This document shows, piece after piece, positions 1-7,704 of a stretch of 64,000 nt of DNA (its first letter is position 1; the number at the start of each line of letters is the position of its first letter). A program made the translations under genes and the position numbers. Under the pieces are notes generated by a model. It had not been told where the DNA came from, ran no database searches, and worked only from the letters and a program-made list of their open reading frames with translations. Location of the stretch: assembly GCA_029167225.1 (NCBI GenBank), contig JARFNK010000021.1, positions 31,662 to 95,661 of the forward strand, read 5' to 3'. This DNA is from Sphingobium arseniciresistens. Lineage in GTDB: Bacteria > Pseudomonadota > Alphaproteobacteria > Sphingomonadales > Sphingomonadaceae.

Positions 1-1
1 C

Positions 2-571
2 CCCGTCTGGGCGATGCTCGATATGTTCACGGACCTGCCGTGCCTCGAGAATGACGGCTTCGATGTCGCCATGATCACCGAGGTACTGCCGACTTGGCAA
101 TCGGGCACTTTGGGCGCGATTATCCAGCCCGAGGGCATATTGTTCGGCAATCCCGCCGCCGGCCTCGCGTGCATGGGCGACAGCGCCGCTGCCGCAGCCG
201 GGAAGGTCATCGATCCTCTCTTCTGGTGCATGGGTTCGTGGGGGGCGACCTATCCGATCGCCGGCGACATCCATTTCGACGACAGCGTCGAGGCTTGGGC
301 CGGGCTCGCCGCGCGCGGCACCTTCATGATGGGACGCCTGGGCGCGCTTACGATCAGTTCGGCCGACGGCTGTTCGTTCATCCCCCAGCCTATCTGGACC
401 AAATCGCGCTACAAGCTCCAGATCATGGAGCCCGTGAAGGGCGGCAAGTGCGTCAATATCGGGCGCCCTGGCGCGCTATGGTCCTCGGCCAAGCACGCTC
501 CGGGCAAGGACAACGCCCAGTTCATGCTTTTTGAAAAAGTGATCTGCTGCGCCGGGATTGCGGTGCCATGA
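2..571 (+). CDS. traU: Conjugal transfer protein TraU, 5' partial
   Basis: TraU is a periplasmic F-type conjugation protein needed for pilus assembly and DNA transfer. The frame is open from base 2, so the N-terminus lies outside the window. The 189 visible residues are cysteine-rich (CLEND, ACMGD, FWCMGSWG, DGCSF, GKCVN, VICCAG), typical of the disulfide-rich C-terminal half of TraU, and include the family-like stretch WGATYPIAGDI. The stop overlaps the next ATG (ATGA at 568). Position ahead of traN and trbC matches F-type gene order. Family call is confident; the missing start is simply off the edge. Confidence 0.85.
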   Translation, partial: PVWAMLDMFTDLPCLENDGFDVAMITEVLPTWQSGTLGAIIQPEGILFGNPAAGLACMGDSAAAAAGKVIDPLFWCMGSWGATYPIAGDIHFDDSVEAWAGLAARGTFMMGRLGALTISSADGCSFIPQPIWTKSRYKLQIMEPVKGGKCVNIGRPGALWSSAKHAPGKDNAQFMLFEKVICCAGIAVP

Positions 572-909
572 GCAGATCGCTTCCCCAACATCCTGCGCAC
601 GCTGCCGGCCATCTTCGGAGGCCTGCCCGCCAAGGCCTGGAGGGCCTGGGTTGGCTGCGTGGGATGGGAGCGGCGTCGAACAGCCCCCTCGGCGCCGCTC
701 CACCCCCGGTCAGCACGGCCACCGGTCCCTCCACGGCGCGGGAGGGCGCCCCCCAGCCACTCCGCGCCGCGGTGGCCGTGCTGACCATCTTCGACGGGCA
801 GGCCGTCTATCGCGTGACCGCCTCGGATGAGGCCCGCCTGCCGCTTCGCGCGATGCTGCGCTTCCGGCCCGGCTCCCGCACACATGAGCCGAGAGGGACA
901 TGGCCATGA
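568..909 (+). CDS. Hypothetical protein between traU and traN
   Basis: I do not recognise this 113-residue product. It starts on an ATGA overlap with traU, and its own stop (907-909) overlaps the likely traN start in the same ATGA way. This chain of coupled starts and stops is the main argument that it is translated. The N-terminal 70 residues are rich in Gly, Pro and Ala with no clear fold. The C-terminal 40 (AVLTIFDGQAVYRVTASDE onward) look more like folded sequence. There is no signal peptide or membrane segment. It may be a genuine small transfer-operon protein or a fortuitous open frame in GC-rich DNA. Confidence 0.4.
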   Translation: MSRSLPQHPAHAAGHLRRPARQGLEGLGWLRGMGAASNSPLGAAPPPVSTATGPSTAREGAPQPLRAAVAVLTIFDGQAVYRVTASDEARLPLRAMLRFRPGSRTHEPRGTWP

Positions 910-2825
910 GGCGCGTCATTCCCTTCGCCTGCCTCGCGGCGCTGGTTGCCGTACCCGCCGCCGCCCAGACCGCCGAGGAGCGCGCCCGCGCCGCCGCTGC
1001 AGCGTCGCGCGCAAAGACCAGCGACAGCGACACACTGCTCAACAACTATGTGACGCCGGGACTTGCGGGCCAGACGATCGCTACCGTCGACGACAGCAAG
1101 ACCTTCTCGCCGAATATCGCGTGCCAGAAGACGGCGACGATGATGGAGGTGCTGGTGCAGCCCGGGTCGGGCGGCGATCTCTCCACCATCAGCATCGCCC
1201 GCGACACCGATCTCGATGGCGCGATCGACAGCCGGACCAGCCTGCCCGTCGCGGTTTCGGGCATCTGCGCCAACGGCGTCATTTCCTGTCAGCCCGGCAC
1301 CTGGAATCAATGCAATTTCTTCCGCTGGGATGTCGATGGCGCACGCAACCTGAAGCTCACCCAGGTCGATATGCCGCAGCTATCGGGGTGCTACTGCATC
1401 AACAACAGTTGCGGCACGAATCTCGCCTGGGGCAATATGGCCTCGGTCCTTCGCGATCTTGGCGGGGGCATGATCGGGGCGCTCACCACCGCCGATCCGC
1501 GCTATGGCGTCGCGGAAGCGGTGATCGACGGGCCGATGATCCGCTACGTCGGTGCCCAATCGACGGCCTGCACCGCCAATCCGTCGCTGCCGCAGACGGC
1601 CTATCGTGCGACCCCGACCGCCATCGCTGCGGACGCCTATTCGGCCTCGACCGGCAGCCCGGTCTTCCAGGCGCTGGCGGCTTCGCAGGTCGGCGTCGGC
1701 ACCGCGCTGCAATACCGCCATTGCACCATCGAACGGCAGGTCACGGTGCTTAAACCCCGCGCCGAGGATATCATCAGCCGGGTGTCGGGCGGGTATTCGA
1801 CAATCCAGAACGGGTCCTCGTTCGACTTTCTGATGGGCTCTCCTGCGGACAACAGCCTCGGCGGTAATTGCAGTCTCATCGATTTTCGCATGACGCTGCA
1901 TGTGGGCGACGCCAACAGCATCGTCGATGCGAGGCTCAGCCAATATTTCGCGGACGACTGGGGACAGGTTCGCATCGACGGCACGCTGGTCGCGTCGGGA
2001 CCGGAGAACTGGCCCTCGATGGGTGTGCCGCCCGGCAAATGCGAGCAGAAGAAGACCTTCTATCGCTATCCCAATCTCGACCTGAAGCCTTGGCTCACGC
2101 CCGGCGATCATGAGATCTGGCTGCGGGTAGCGGTCGCGGAGGGCGGAGAGGGCTTCGCCCAGGTCCATGTCGACGTAGACGGCAGTTGCCGGACGCTCGA
2201 ACAGGTGGTCGATCGATGCGGGACCATTGCGGCCGATCCGCAGTGCCGGATCGACCGCGAGCTGGTCGATGGCGTGCAGACCTTCATCAACGGGGTCGCG
2301 ACGGGACTGCGGCCGCTGGCGCAGACCCGGATCATGGGCGGTGTCTCCTGCCCCACCGAGTTGACCCGAGACTTCTTTCTCAAGGATCGCACCTATCGCT
2401 GCAAGATCGACGACATCGCGCAGCCCGACACGAGCCGCGGCACCTATATCATCGATCATTCCACCGAAACGATGCTCGCCGACCGGGCCCGGCAAAGCGA
2501 CGGTAGCTTCGTGGAATCGACGCGCGCCTTCAGCCTGCCCGATCGCGGCTCGGTTCCGGCTTGCGAGGCCATCTGCAAGACGCGGGCGCCCAAGACGAAC
2601 AACGATGCCGCGCTCGATGGCGTGGTCGGCAACAAGCAAAACAATCCGACTGGCTACGACACCTTCTACCATGCCTGCGACAGCGACAACCGCTGCCCGG
2701 CCGGGCCGGGCGAAGAGGTCGTTTCCGCCTGCGGCTGCCTCGACGATTTTCCTGAAGCGGTGGTGATGATGCAAACGGTCCGTCTCGCCGGCGCCGACCT
2801 CGTCTGCACGGGGACCGTGCGATGA
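906..2825 (+). CDS. traN: TraN-type mating-pair protein, N-terminal half
   Basis: TraN is an outer-membrane mating-pair stabilisation protein that contacts the recipient cell. This 639-residue protein has a signal peptide (MRRVIPFACLAALVAVPAAA) and many cysteines spread over its length (CNFFRWD, SGCYCINNSCG, GNCSLIDF, ADPQCRI, CDSDNRCPAGPG, SACGCLDDF). I chose ATG 906 over 900. The purine-rich GAGAGGGA before it is better spaced, and 906 gives an ATGA overlap with the previous stop. It ends in an ATGA overlap with a second TraN-like gene carrying the conserved TraN C-terminus, so the classical protein appears divided in two. Calling this half TraN rests on cysteine pattern and position. Confidence 0.65.
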   Translation: MRRVIPFACLAALVAVPAAAQTAEERARAAAAASRAKTSDSDTLLNNYVTPGLAGQTIATVDDSKTFSPNIACQKTATMMEVLVQPGSGGDLSTISIARDTDLDGAIDSRTSLPVAVSGICANGVISCQPGTWNQCNFFRWDVDGARNLKLTQVDMPQLSGCYCINNSCGTNLAWGNMASVLRDLGGGMIGALTTADPRYGVAEAVIDGPMIRYVGAQSTACTANPSLPQTAYRATPTAIAADAYSASTGSPVFQALAASQVGVGTALQYRHCTIERQVTVLKPRAEDIISRVSGGYSTIQNGSSFDFLMGSPADNSLGGNCSLIDFRMTLHVGDANSIVDARLSQYFADDWGQVRIDGTLVASGPENWPSMGVPPGKCEQKKTFYRYPNLDLKPWLTPGDHEIWLRVAVAEGGEGFAQVHVDVDGSCRTLEQVVDRCGTIAADPQCRIDRELVDGVQTFINGVATGLRPLAQTRIMGGVSCPTELTRDFFLKDRTYRCKIDDIAQPDTSRGTYIIDHSTETMLADRARQSDGSFVESTRAFSLPDRGSVPACEAICKTRAPKTNNDAALDGVVGNKQNNPTGYDTFYHACDSDNRCPAGPGEEVVSACGCLDDFPEAVVMMQTVRLAGADLVCTGTVR

Positions 2826-4033
2826 CGCGCCTCTGGTATCTTGGTCCACGCGCGGCTGCGTGCATGGTGGCGCTCGGTATCGGCATTGGCTTGAGCTGGC
2901 ATGGCACCGCGCTGGCGCAACCCCTGCCCCAGCAACAGATCCAGGCTGCCGGGCTCGTCGAACCGCAGCCCGAGCCTGACCCGGCACCCGGCGGCGAAAC
3001 GCCGAGTGATCCCCAAAGCCTGCAATTGTGCGCGGCCGATCTCAACGGCAATGGCGACGCCGCCGATCCAGGCGAGACCGCCTATTGCACGCCGACACCG
3101 TCGGGACAGTTCCTTTGCCCGATCCAGGAAGTGGACTGTGTCGCGGATGCCGCCGGCCAATATAGTTGTCCCCTCGGGCCTCAGCTCGCCTGCATCGCGA
3201 AAACCACCGGCGGTGTTCCGGCCTGCTCGCCCAACCAATGCGCCGACATCAAGACCAATCCGATCGTGGATGAGCCGCCGATCGCCGATCCAGGCACGGA
3301 ACCCGACGGCGGGATGGACGCCGAGGGCAATTGCATGGGCACGATCGAGATCTTCAGCGGACGCGGCATGCGCTGCCGCCCGCCGGGTCTCAGCACCACG
3401 CTCTCCAATTGCTGCAAGGACAAGGGCAAGATCGTGAAGGATGGCATGGGCTCGTCCCTGTCATCGATCAGCACCAAGATCGCCGTCGCCAAAGGCGTGT
3501 TCAACGGGATGAAGGCCGCCTATGCTGCGTTCCAGGCGGGTGCGACCGCGAGCCAGGCGGCCAACGCCGGCCTCAATGCTCTCGTTGTAGGGTTCGATCC
3601 GACCTCGATCGCAGTCAGCCTTGCGATCAACTTCATGATCGACTTCCTGTTCTCGGGCTGTGACCAGCAGGACATGGAAACCGCGATGCTGCGGAGCTCC
3701 GGCTTCTGCCACGAGATCGGCAGCTATTGCACGTCGAGCTTCCTCGGCATCTGCCTCCAGAAGGCGCGAGGCCATTGCTGCTTCAACACCAAGCTCGGCC
3801 GCATCATCCAGGAGCAGGGGCGGCCCCAGCTCAAGTCGTTCAACGGCAATCTCTGGGGGACGGCCAAGAAACCGATGTGCCGCGGCTTCACGCCGGAAGA
3901 GTTTCAGGCGCTGGATTTCTCCAAAATGGATCTTTCCGAATATTACGCGGACATCGAAGCCCGCGCCCAGTCCGACATCCAGATCGACATGAAGGAGCGC
4001 GTCGATGCGTATCTCAACGCCGTCAAGCCGTAG
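2822..4033 (+). CDS. traN: TraN C-terminal domain protein
   Basis: This 403-residue protein carries the diagnostic TraN C-terminal region. A glycine/alanine-rich stretch is followed by CHEIGSYCTSSFLGIC, HCCFNTKLGRIIQEQGRPQL and CRGFTPEEFQALDFSKMDLS, which closely follow the end of F-plasmid TraN. It has its own signal peptide (residues 1 to about 37, ending GTALA) and a Pro/Glu-rich linker. It starts in an ATGA overlap with the upstream cysteine-rich protein and overlaps trbC by 29 nt. F TraN is a single protein of about 600 residues. Here two exported proteins of 639 and 403 residues share the job, presumably linked by disulfides or non-covalent contacts (inference). Confidence 0.8.
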   Translation: MTRLWYLGPRAAACMVALGIGIGLSWHGTALAQPLPQQQIQAAGLVEPQPEPDPAPGGETPSDPQSLQLCAADLNGNGDAADPGETAYCTPTPSGQFLCPIQEVDCVADAAGQYSCPLGPQLACIAKTTGGVPACSPNQCADIKTNPIVDEPPIADPGTEPDGGMDAEGNCMGTIEIFSGRGMRCRPPGLSTTLSNCCKDKGKIVKDGMGSSLSSISTKIAVAKGVFNGMKAAYAAFQAGATASQAANAGLNALVVGFDPTSIAVSLAINFMIDFLFSGCDQQDMETAMLRSSGFCHEIGSYCTSSFLGICLQKARGHCCFNTKLGRIIQEQGRPQLKSFNGNLWGTAKKPMCRGFTPEEFQALDFSKMDLSEYYADIEARAQSDIQIDMKERVDAYLNAVKP

Positions 4034-4862
4034 CGCCGCGGTGCTCCTGGCGGTGAGCATTGCAAGTGCGGCGCTCGCCCAGGACTCCGCCCGCGAGCGT
4101 GCGCAGAAGGAAGGCGACGTCGTGATGGAGCGGCTGAAGGGCGCCGTTTCACGGCAGAAGGCGCAGTCAAGCGAGGTGCCCTCGCCGCATCTGCCCCCCG
4201 CGCCGACTGAGGCGGAGCGCCGGCGCGCCTTCGAGGGGCTTCGCGCCCGGAAGGCGATGCCAGTGATCGACGCCCGCGCGAAAGCCGCGCTGGAAGCGAG
4301 CGAGGCACGGATGGCGGCAGAGCGGGAGGCTCAGGCCAAGCGGCTGCGCCAGGCGTTCGGACTCGAACCTTCCGAGGAGAAGGCGCTGGCCAAGGCAGCA
4401 CCAGCGCCGGCGGCCAAAGCCTGGGTGCCGGTCCTGTTCGTCTCGTCGTCCATGCCGATCCCCGTGCTCAGGACCTATGCCGCGCAACTCGAACGGGTCC
4501 ATGGCGTGCTCGCCTTTCGCGGTATGCTGGGAGGGCTGCACAAGGTCGGACCGATGGCGAAGCTCTCGGCGCAGATCCTGCGGATCGATCCGGGCTGCGA
4601 GGGACCGGCCTGCGCGATGCGCAATGTGCAGCTCATCGTCGATCCGATCGTGTTCCGCCAGCATGGGGTGGGCCGTGTGCCCGCGCTGGCGATGATCCCA
4701 GGCGATCCGACCGAGGCTTATTGCGAGCGGGACGATGAGAGCCCGAGAGCGACGCATGTCGTCTATGGCGACAGCGCGCTTGCCGGTCTCTTCGAGGAAT
4801 ATGCCCGATTGGGCGGACAAGCGGAGGTGCGCGATGCTCAGGCTCTTCTGGGTTCTCGTTGA
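4005..4862 (+). CDS. trbC: Pilin assembly protein TrbC (type F)
   Basis: TrbC is a periplasmic, thioredoxin-like-fold F-type pilus assembly protein acting with TraW. The product has 285 residues: a signal peptide ending ASAALA, then a charged alpha-helical region rich in Ala, Glu and Arg to about residue 130. The TrbC domain follows (VPVLFVSSSMPIPVLRTYA, then IDPIVFRQHGVGRVPALAMI with the letter order VDPIVFRQHGVGRVPA at its core). AAGGAGC lies 5 nt before the ATG at 4005. It overlaps the preceding gene by 29 nt and the following peptidase gene by 29 nt, so translation is coupled on both sides. Confidence 0.88.
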   Translation: MRISTPSSRSAAVLLAVSIASAALAQDSARERAQKEGDVVMERLKGAVSRQKAQSSEVPSPHLPPAPTEAERRRAFEGLRARKAMPVIDARAKAALEASEARMAAEREAQAKRLRQAFGLEPSEEKALAKAAPAPAAKAWVPVLFVSSSMPIPVLRTYAAQLERVHGVLAFRGMLGGLHKVGPMAKLSAQILRIDPGCEGPACAMRNVQLIVDPIVFRQHGVGRVPALAMIPGDPTEAYCERDDESPRATHVVYGDSALAGLFEEYARLGGQAEVRDAQALLGSR

Positions 4863-5439
4863 GGCGCTGCGCGGCCTCTGGCCGCGGCTGTGCCGGTTGC
4901 CGGGCAAGGCGGCGGTCGCGCTGGGCGCGGCGGGCATGGGCGAGCCCGCCCGGCCGGAGCGGCTATGGCGCGCGTTCGCGATCGTGTTGCCGGTCGCGCT
5001 GTTCGCGGCACTGGTGCTGCCGAAGATTACGCTGGTGATGAGCCCTTCGATCGATGCCTGGGCCGTTCGTGAAGCGCCGGGGCCGATCGTCAGGGGCGAC
5101 TATGTGAAGTTCACGCTGCGGCATCCGATCGCAGGGCCGAATCCGGTCAGCGTGACCAAGCACGCGCTGTGTATGCCCGGCGATCATCTCGACCATATCG
5201 AGACCCCATCGGTCTCGGCGCCGCACGCGTGGGATGGGCGCTATTTCTGCAACGGCGAGCTGCTCGGTGTGAGCCTGCCTTACGGGCTGCATGGGCTCCG
5301 GCTCCAGCATCTTCAGTGGAGCGGCATGATCCCGCCGGGGATGGTCTATGTCGGCTCGCATCACCCGCGCGGTTTCGACAGCCGCTATTTCGGGCTGGTT
5401 CCGATCAGCCGCCTCACGCGGATGGAGAAGCTGCTGTGA
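4834..5439 (+). CDS. S26 family signal peptidase of conjugation (TraF/TrhF type)
   Basis: This is a membrane-anchored serine protease like TraF of RP4 and TrhF of IncHI plasmids, which process pilin or another transfer substrate. The 201-residue product has one N-terminal membrane segment (AFAIVLPVALFAALVLP). It then shows the S26 blocks in order: MSPSIDAW with the candidate nucleophile serine, VTKHALCMPGD with the candidate general-base lysine, and VGSHHPRGFDSRYFGLVP. The start at 4834 lies inside the end of trbC with GGAGG 7 nt upstream. The frame is open further upstream, but those residues do not resemble the family. The stop overlaps the next GTG start. Confidence 0.82.
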   Translation: MLRLFWVLVEALRGLWPRLCRLPGKAAVALGAAGMGEPARPERLWRAFAIVLPVALFAALVLPKITLVMSPSIDAWAVREAPGPIVRGDYVKFTLRHPIAGPNPVSVTKHALCMPGDHLDHIETPSVSAPHAWDGRYFCNGELLGVSLPYGLHGLRLQHLQWSGMIPPGMVYVGSHHPRGFDSRYFGLVPISRLTRMEKLL

Positions 5440-6332
5440 AGGGGGCCATTCCATTGGTCGCGGTCGCAGCCGCGGCGGGCCTGCTTTCCTCCGCCGCGGC
5501 GGAGGCCCAGGAGCCGGGCGCCCGGGAACGGCCCAAGCAGGGTTATTGGTGGTATGAGGCTCCCAAGCCGGCCCCGCCCGCTAAAGAAGATCCCGATGCG
5601 CTGGTGAAGCCGGTGATCCCCCCGATGGCGGAGCTGGCGACCTGGACGCCGCCCAAGATCCGCAAGCTGATCGAGCAGCAGCGCGACTATGCGGCGACGG
5701 TCCTGACGGTCGATGCGGTCGCCGATTTCTGGCGGCTTCAGGACTTCGCGCGCCGCAAGGCGCGTGCCTTTGCCGGCGTCACGCAACTGGCGATGTTGAC
5801 GCACCCCGAACTCAACTCGAAGTCCGCCAATCCGATGGTGACGGATGCCCGCTCAGAACTCACCGCCGAGAAGGATGCCATCCGCCGGGCCTATCTGCGC
5901 TCGCACGCGAACGAATTCGCGCTGGTCATGTTCTCGCGCGCATCCTGCGGCTATTGCCGGGTCCAGTGGCCGATCGTCCAGCGTTTCCAGGAGGAAATGG
6001 GCTGGCAGGTGACGCTGATGGATGTCGACCGGCGCCCCGATGTCACACAGCGGTTCGGTGTCGAGATCACGCCGACCACGATGCTGATCCGGCGGGGCAG
6101 CCAGCAGCGCATGATCATTGCCTCGGGCGTCGAGGCCTATCCGAACCTCGCCCAGATGGCTTACCAGGCAGTGCGGCTGCTGCTCGGCGATATCCGGCCC
6201 GAGCAGTTCATGACTGGCCCCGGCGAGGACAACGGCTTCTTCGATGCTTTGTCAAACGGGCCGGTTTCCTCGACCGATCCACGCGCGCTGGGTGGCGATC
6301 TCGTCAATGCGGGCACGGAGCCCCGGCCATGA
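5436..6332 (+). CDS. traF: Conjugal transfer protein TraF, thioredoxin fold
   Basis: TraF of F-type systems is a periplasmic thioredoxin-like pilus assembly protein. The product has 298 residues starting at GTG 5436 (GTGA overlap with the peptidase stop; GGAGAAG upstream) and a signal peptide ending AAAEAQ. An N-terminal helical part contains GYWWYE. The thioredoxin domain has VMFSRASCGYCRVQWP and ITPTTMLIRRG, the latter carrying the cis-proline region. The CGYC pair keeps both cysteines, so redox activity is plausible, unlike F TraF, which lacks the motif. The disulfide-rich TraU and TraN proteins made upstream are natural clients (inference). Confidence 0.85.
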   Translation: MKGAIPLVAVAAAAGLLSSAAAEAQEPGARERPKQGYWWYEAPKPAPPAKEDPDALVKPVIPPMAELATWTPPKIRKLIEQQRDYAATVLTVDAVADFWRLQDFARRKARAFAGVTQLAMLTHPELNSKSANPMVTDARSELTAEKDAIRRAYLRSHANEFALVMFSRASCGYCRVQWPIVQRFQEEMGWQVTLMDVDRRPDVTQRFGVEITPTTMLIRRGSQQRMIIASGVEAYPNLAQMAYQAVRLLLGDIRPEQFMTGPGEDNGFFDALSNGPVSSTDPRALGGDLVNAGTEPRP

Positions 6333-6379
6333 AGGTGGTTATCACCATGCGATGCCCTGTGATCGAGCAGGCTGCCGGA

Positions 6380-6778
6380 TCAGGCGGGGACACGGGCCTT
6401 TTCACCGTTTCCTTGCACAAGCTTAACGGCGTTTTCGTCGAAGCTCACGAAGGTTTCGCCCCCGAGCCATCGCCCTTCATGCGCGATGACCCCATCGGCG
6501 AAGTCGCCCCCGGCGTCGAGAAATGCGAGCCCGGCCTCCACTGCGGCCACGTCAGCTTCGGTATTGCCGGCGGCGATCAAGGTGCGAATGGCTGCAGCGA
6601 TCCGCTCATGGCTTTCCTTATAGCCTTTCAACATCACCCAGACGAACTCGCACAAGGCAGGAAGCGTCAGCGCGACCAAGTCAGCTTCCTCCAACACTCT
6701 CTTTGCGATGGGGGTCTGGATTTTGTCATCTTCGACGAGGGCTCGAAGAATAATATTGGCGTCTGCCGTGATCTTCAC
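6380..6778 (-). CDS. PIN-domain toxin, VapC-like
   Basis: PIN-domain ribonuclease toxin of a type II toxin-antitoxin pair. The 132-residue product shows the acidic tetrad in order: ITADANIILRAL near the N-terminus, ALCEFVWVM, DFADGVIAHEG and FVSFDENAVKL. It starts with GTG inside the stop of the antitoxin gene (GTGA), so the two are co-translated. The pair lies antisense within the conjugation operon, between traF and the thioredoxin-like gene. It may help stabilise the element in its host (inference). Confidence 0.85.
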   Translation of the reverse strand: MKITADANIILRALVEDDKIQTPIAKRVLEEADLVALTLPALCEFVWVMLKGYKESHERIAAAIRTLIAAGNTEADVAAVEAGLAFLDAGGDFADGVIAHEGRWLGGETFVSFDENAVKLVQGNGEKARVPA

Positions 6779-7026
6779 AGTTCGCCGGCCCAGCCCTTCG
6801 CAGTAATCTCATTGATTTCCTCGATCGATAGCGACTTGCGGCCCTCCCGCTTCAGCATGCCGAACGCATCGGAAATTTTGCCAGTAGGCCGAACTGCCCG
6901 AATCCTGACTTCACCGCCCGGCAGCTTGTCGATGCTGATCTTCTCCCCAGGGTGGACGCCAAGATGCCTCAGCAATTCCTTCCGCAGCGTGATCTGCCCC
7001 TTGGAGGTAATGGTGATCGCGTTCAT
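6775..7026 (-). CDS. AbrB/MazE-type antitoxin
   Basis: SpoVT/AbrB-fold DNA-binding antitoxin partnered with the PIN toxin. The 83-residue product opens with the family signature NAITITSKGQITLRKELL, followed by HPGEKISIDKL. The C-terminal half (RKSLSIEEINEITAKGW) is the expected toxin-binding tail. I chose ATG 7026 because the AbrB domain begins there; ATG 7050 would add eight residues. A palindrome at 7054-7069 just upstream is a likely autoregulatory operator. Confidence 0.85.
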   Translation of the reverse strand: MNAITITSKGQITLRKELLRHLGVHPGEKISIDKLPGGEVRIRAVRPTGKISDAFGMLKREGRKSLSIEEINEITAKGWAGEL

Positions 7027-7053
7027 CCGCCGAGTCCTTTCATCGGCCATTGT

Positions 7054-7069
7054 AAGGAAGAACTTCCTT
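7054..7069. promoter_or_regulatory. Inverted repeat, candidate antitoxin operator
   Basis: AAGGAAG-AA-CTTCCTT has two perfect 7-bp arms with a 2-bp centre. It sits 27 bp before the preferred antitoxin start and 20 bp before the divergent thioredoxin-like gene. AbrB-type antitoxins usually repress their own promoter through such palindromes. Here the site could also affect the transfer gene on the other strand. Confidence 0.5.
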
Positions 7070-7089
7070 CCCTTCAAGGAAAGGACGGC

Positions 7090-7677
7090 ATGATGCGCTC
7101 GCTTGCGATTTTGCTCGGTCTTCCCGGAATAGCGATCGTGATCGGCTCGGCGGCCGCCGCGCAGACCGTCACGCGCGAGCAGGCGATGCGCGCCGCGATC
7201 CATCCCGTCAGCGATAGCCAGACAATGCAGGCATGGCTGTCGCGTGTTCCCGTGACCCGAGATTTCCCGGACGATTTCGGGGCAACCCTGGGCGGGCAGG
7301 GCTCAGCCTTCGTGGTCGAGATGACGACGAGTCCAGGCTGCGTTCCCTGCGGCGATCTCTGGCGAAAGCTGACGGATCTTGGACGGCGCTACGGCTGGCA
7401 GGTGCGTACAATCAGCGCGCAGGAGGCGATGATCCGCTCAGGGAGGCTTGGCCTTCCGTGGGTCGGGCATCCGGTCGCCTGGGCCCGACCGATCAATGAC
7501 GCCTCGCGGATCGTCCCGATCGCGATCGGGACAGACCATGCGCCCAATCTGGCGCGCAATCTCTACCTCGCGGCGAAAATGCTGACCGGGGTTCGGCCGG
7601 CGGTGGGCGTGCGGGCCATGTCGAAGTTCACTGGCATCGTTGGCGTTCCCAGTCGCTCCCCGGCAGGGAGACGCTGA
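7090..7677 (+). CDS. Thioredoxin-like conjugal transfer protein (TrbB-like)
   Basis: Exported thioredoxin-like protein of 195 residues, probably filling the role of F TrbB, a periplasmic disulfide isomerase of the transfer apparatus. It has a signal peptide ending SAAAA, then FVVEMTTSPGCVPCGDLW with a CVPC motif and GWQVRTISAQEA. The C-terminal half is less typical. ATG 7090 follows AAGGAAAGGA; ATG 7093 is also possible. Upstream tra genes overlap one another, but this one is separated from traF by the antisense toxin-antitoxin pair. TrbB homology is inferred from the CXXC motif and position between traF and traH. Confidence 0.65.
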   Translation: MMRSLAILLGLPGIAIVIGSAAAAQTVTREQAMRAAIHPVSDSQTMQAWLSRVPVTRDFPDDFGATLGGQGSAFVVEMTTSPGCVPCGDLWRKLTDLGRRYGWQVRTISAQEAMIRSGRLGLPWVGHPVAWARPINDASRIVPIAIGTDHAPNLARNLYLAAKMLTGVRPAVGVRAMSKFTGIVGVPSRSPAGRR

Positions 7678-7704
7678 ATGTCCTCTTCGCCTTCTCCCCT
7701 CGCC

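Noticed and set aside
1380-2987. 535-codon open frame on the minus strand across traN
   Set aside because: It is the antisense of a clear traN gene, shows low-complexity Arg/Ala/Gly composition and no domain, and reflects GC-rich codon bias.
5954-7093. 379-codon plus-strand frame starting inside traF and crossing the toxin-antitoxin pair
   Set aside because: It is out of frame with traF and antisense to the PIN and AbrB genes, with no recognisable motif.
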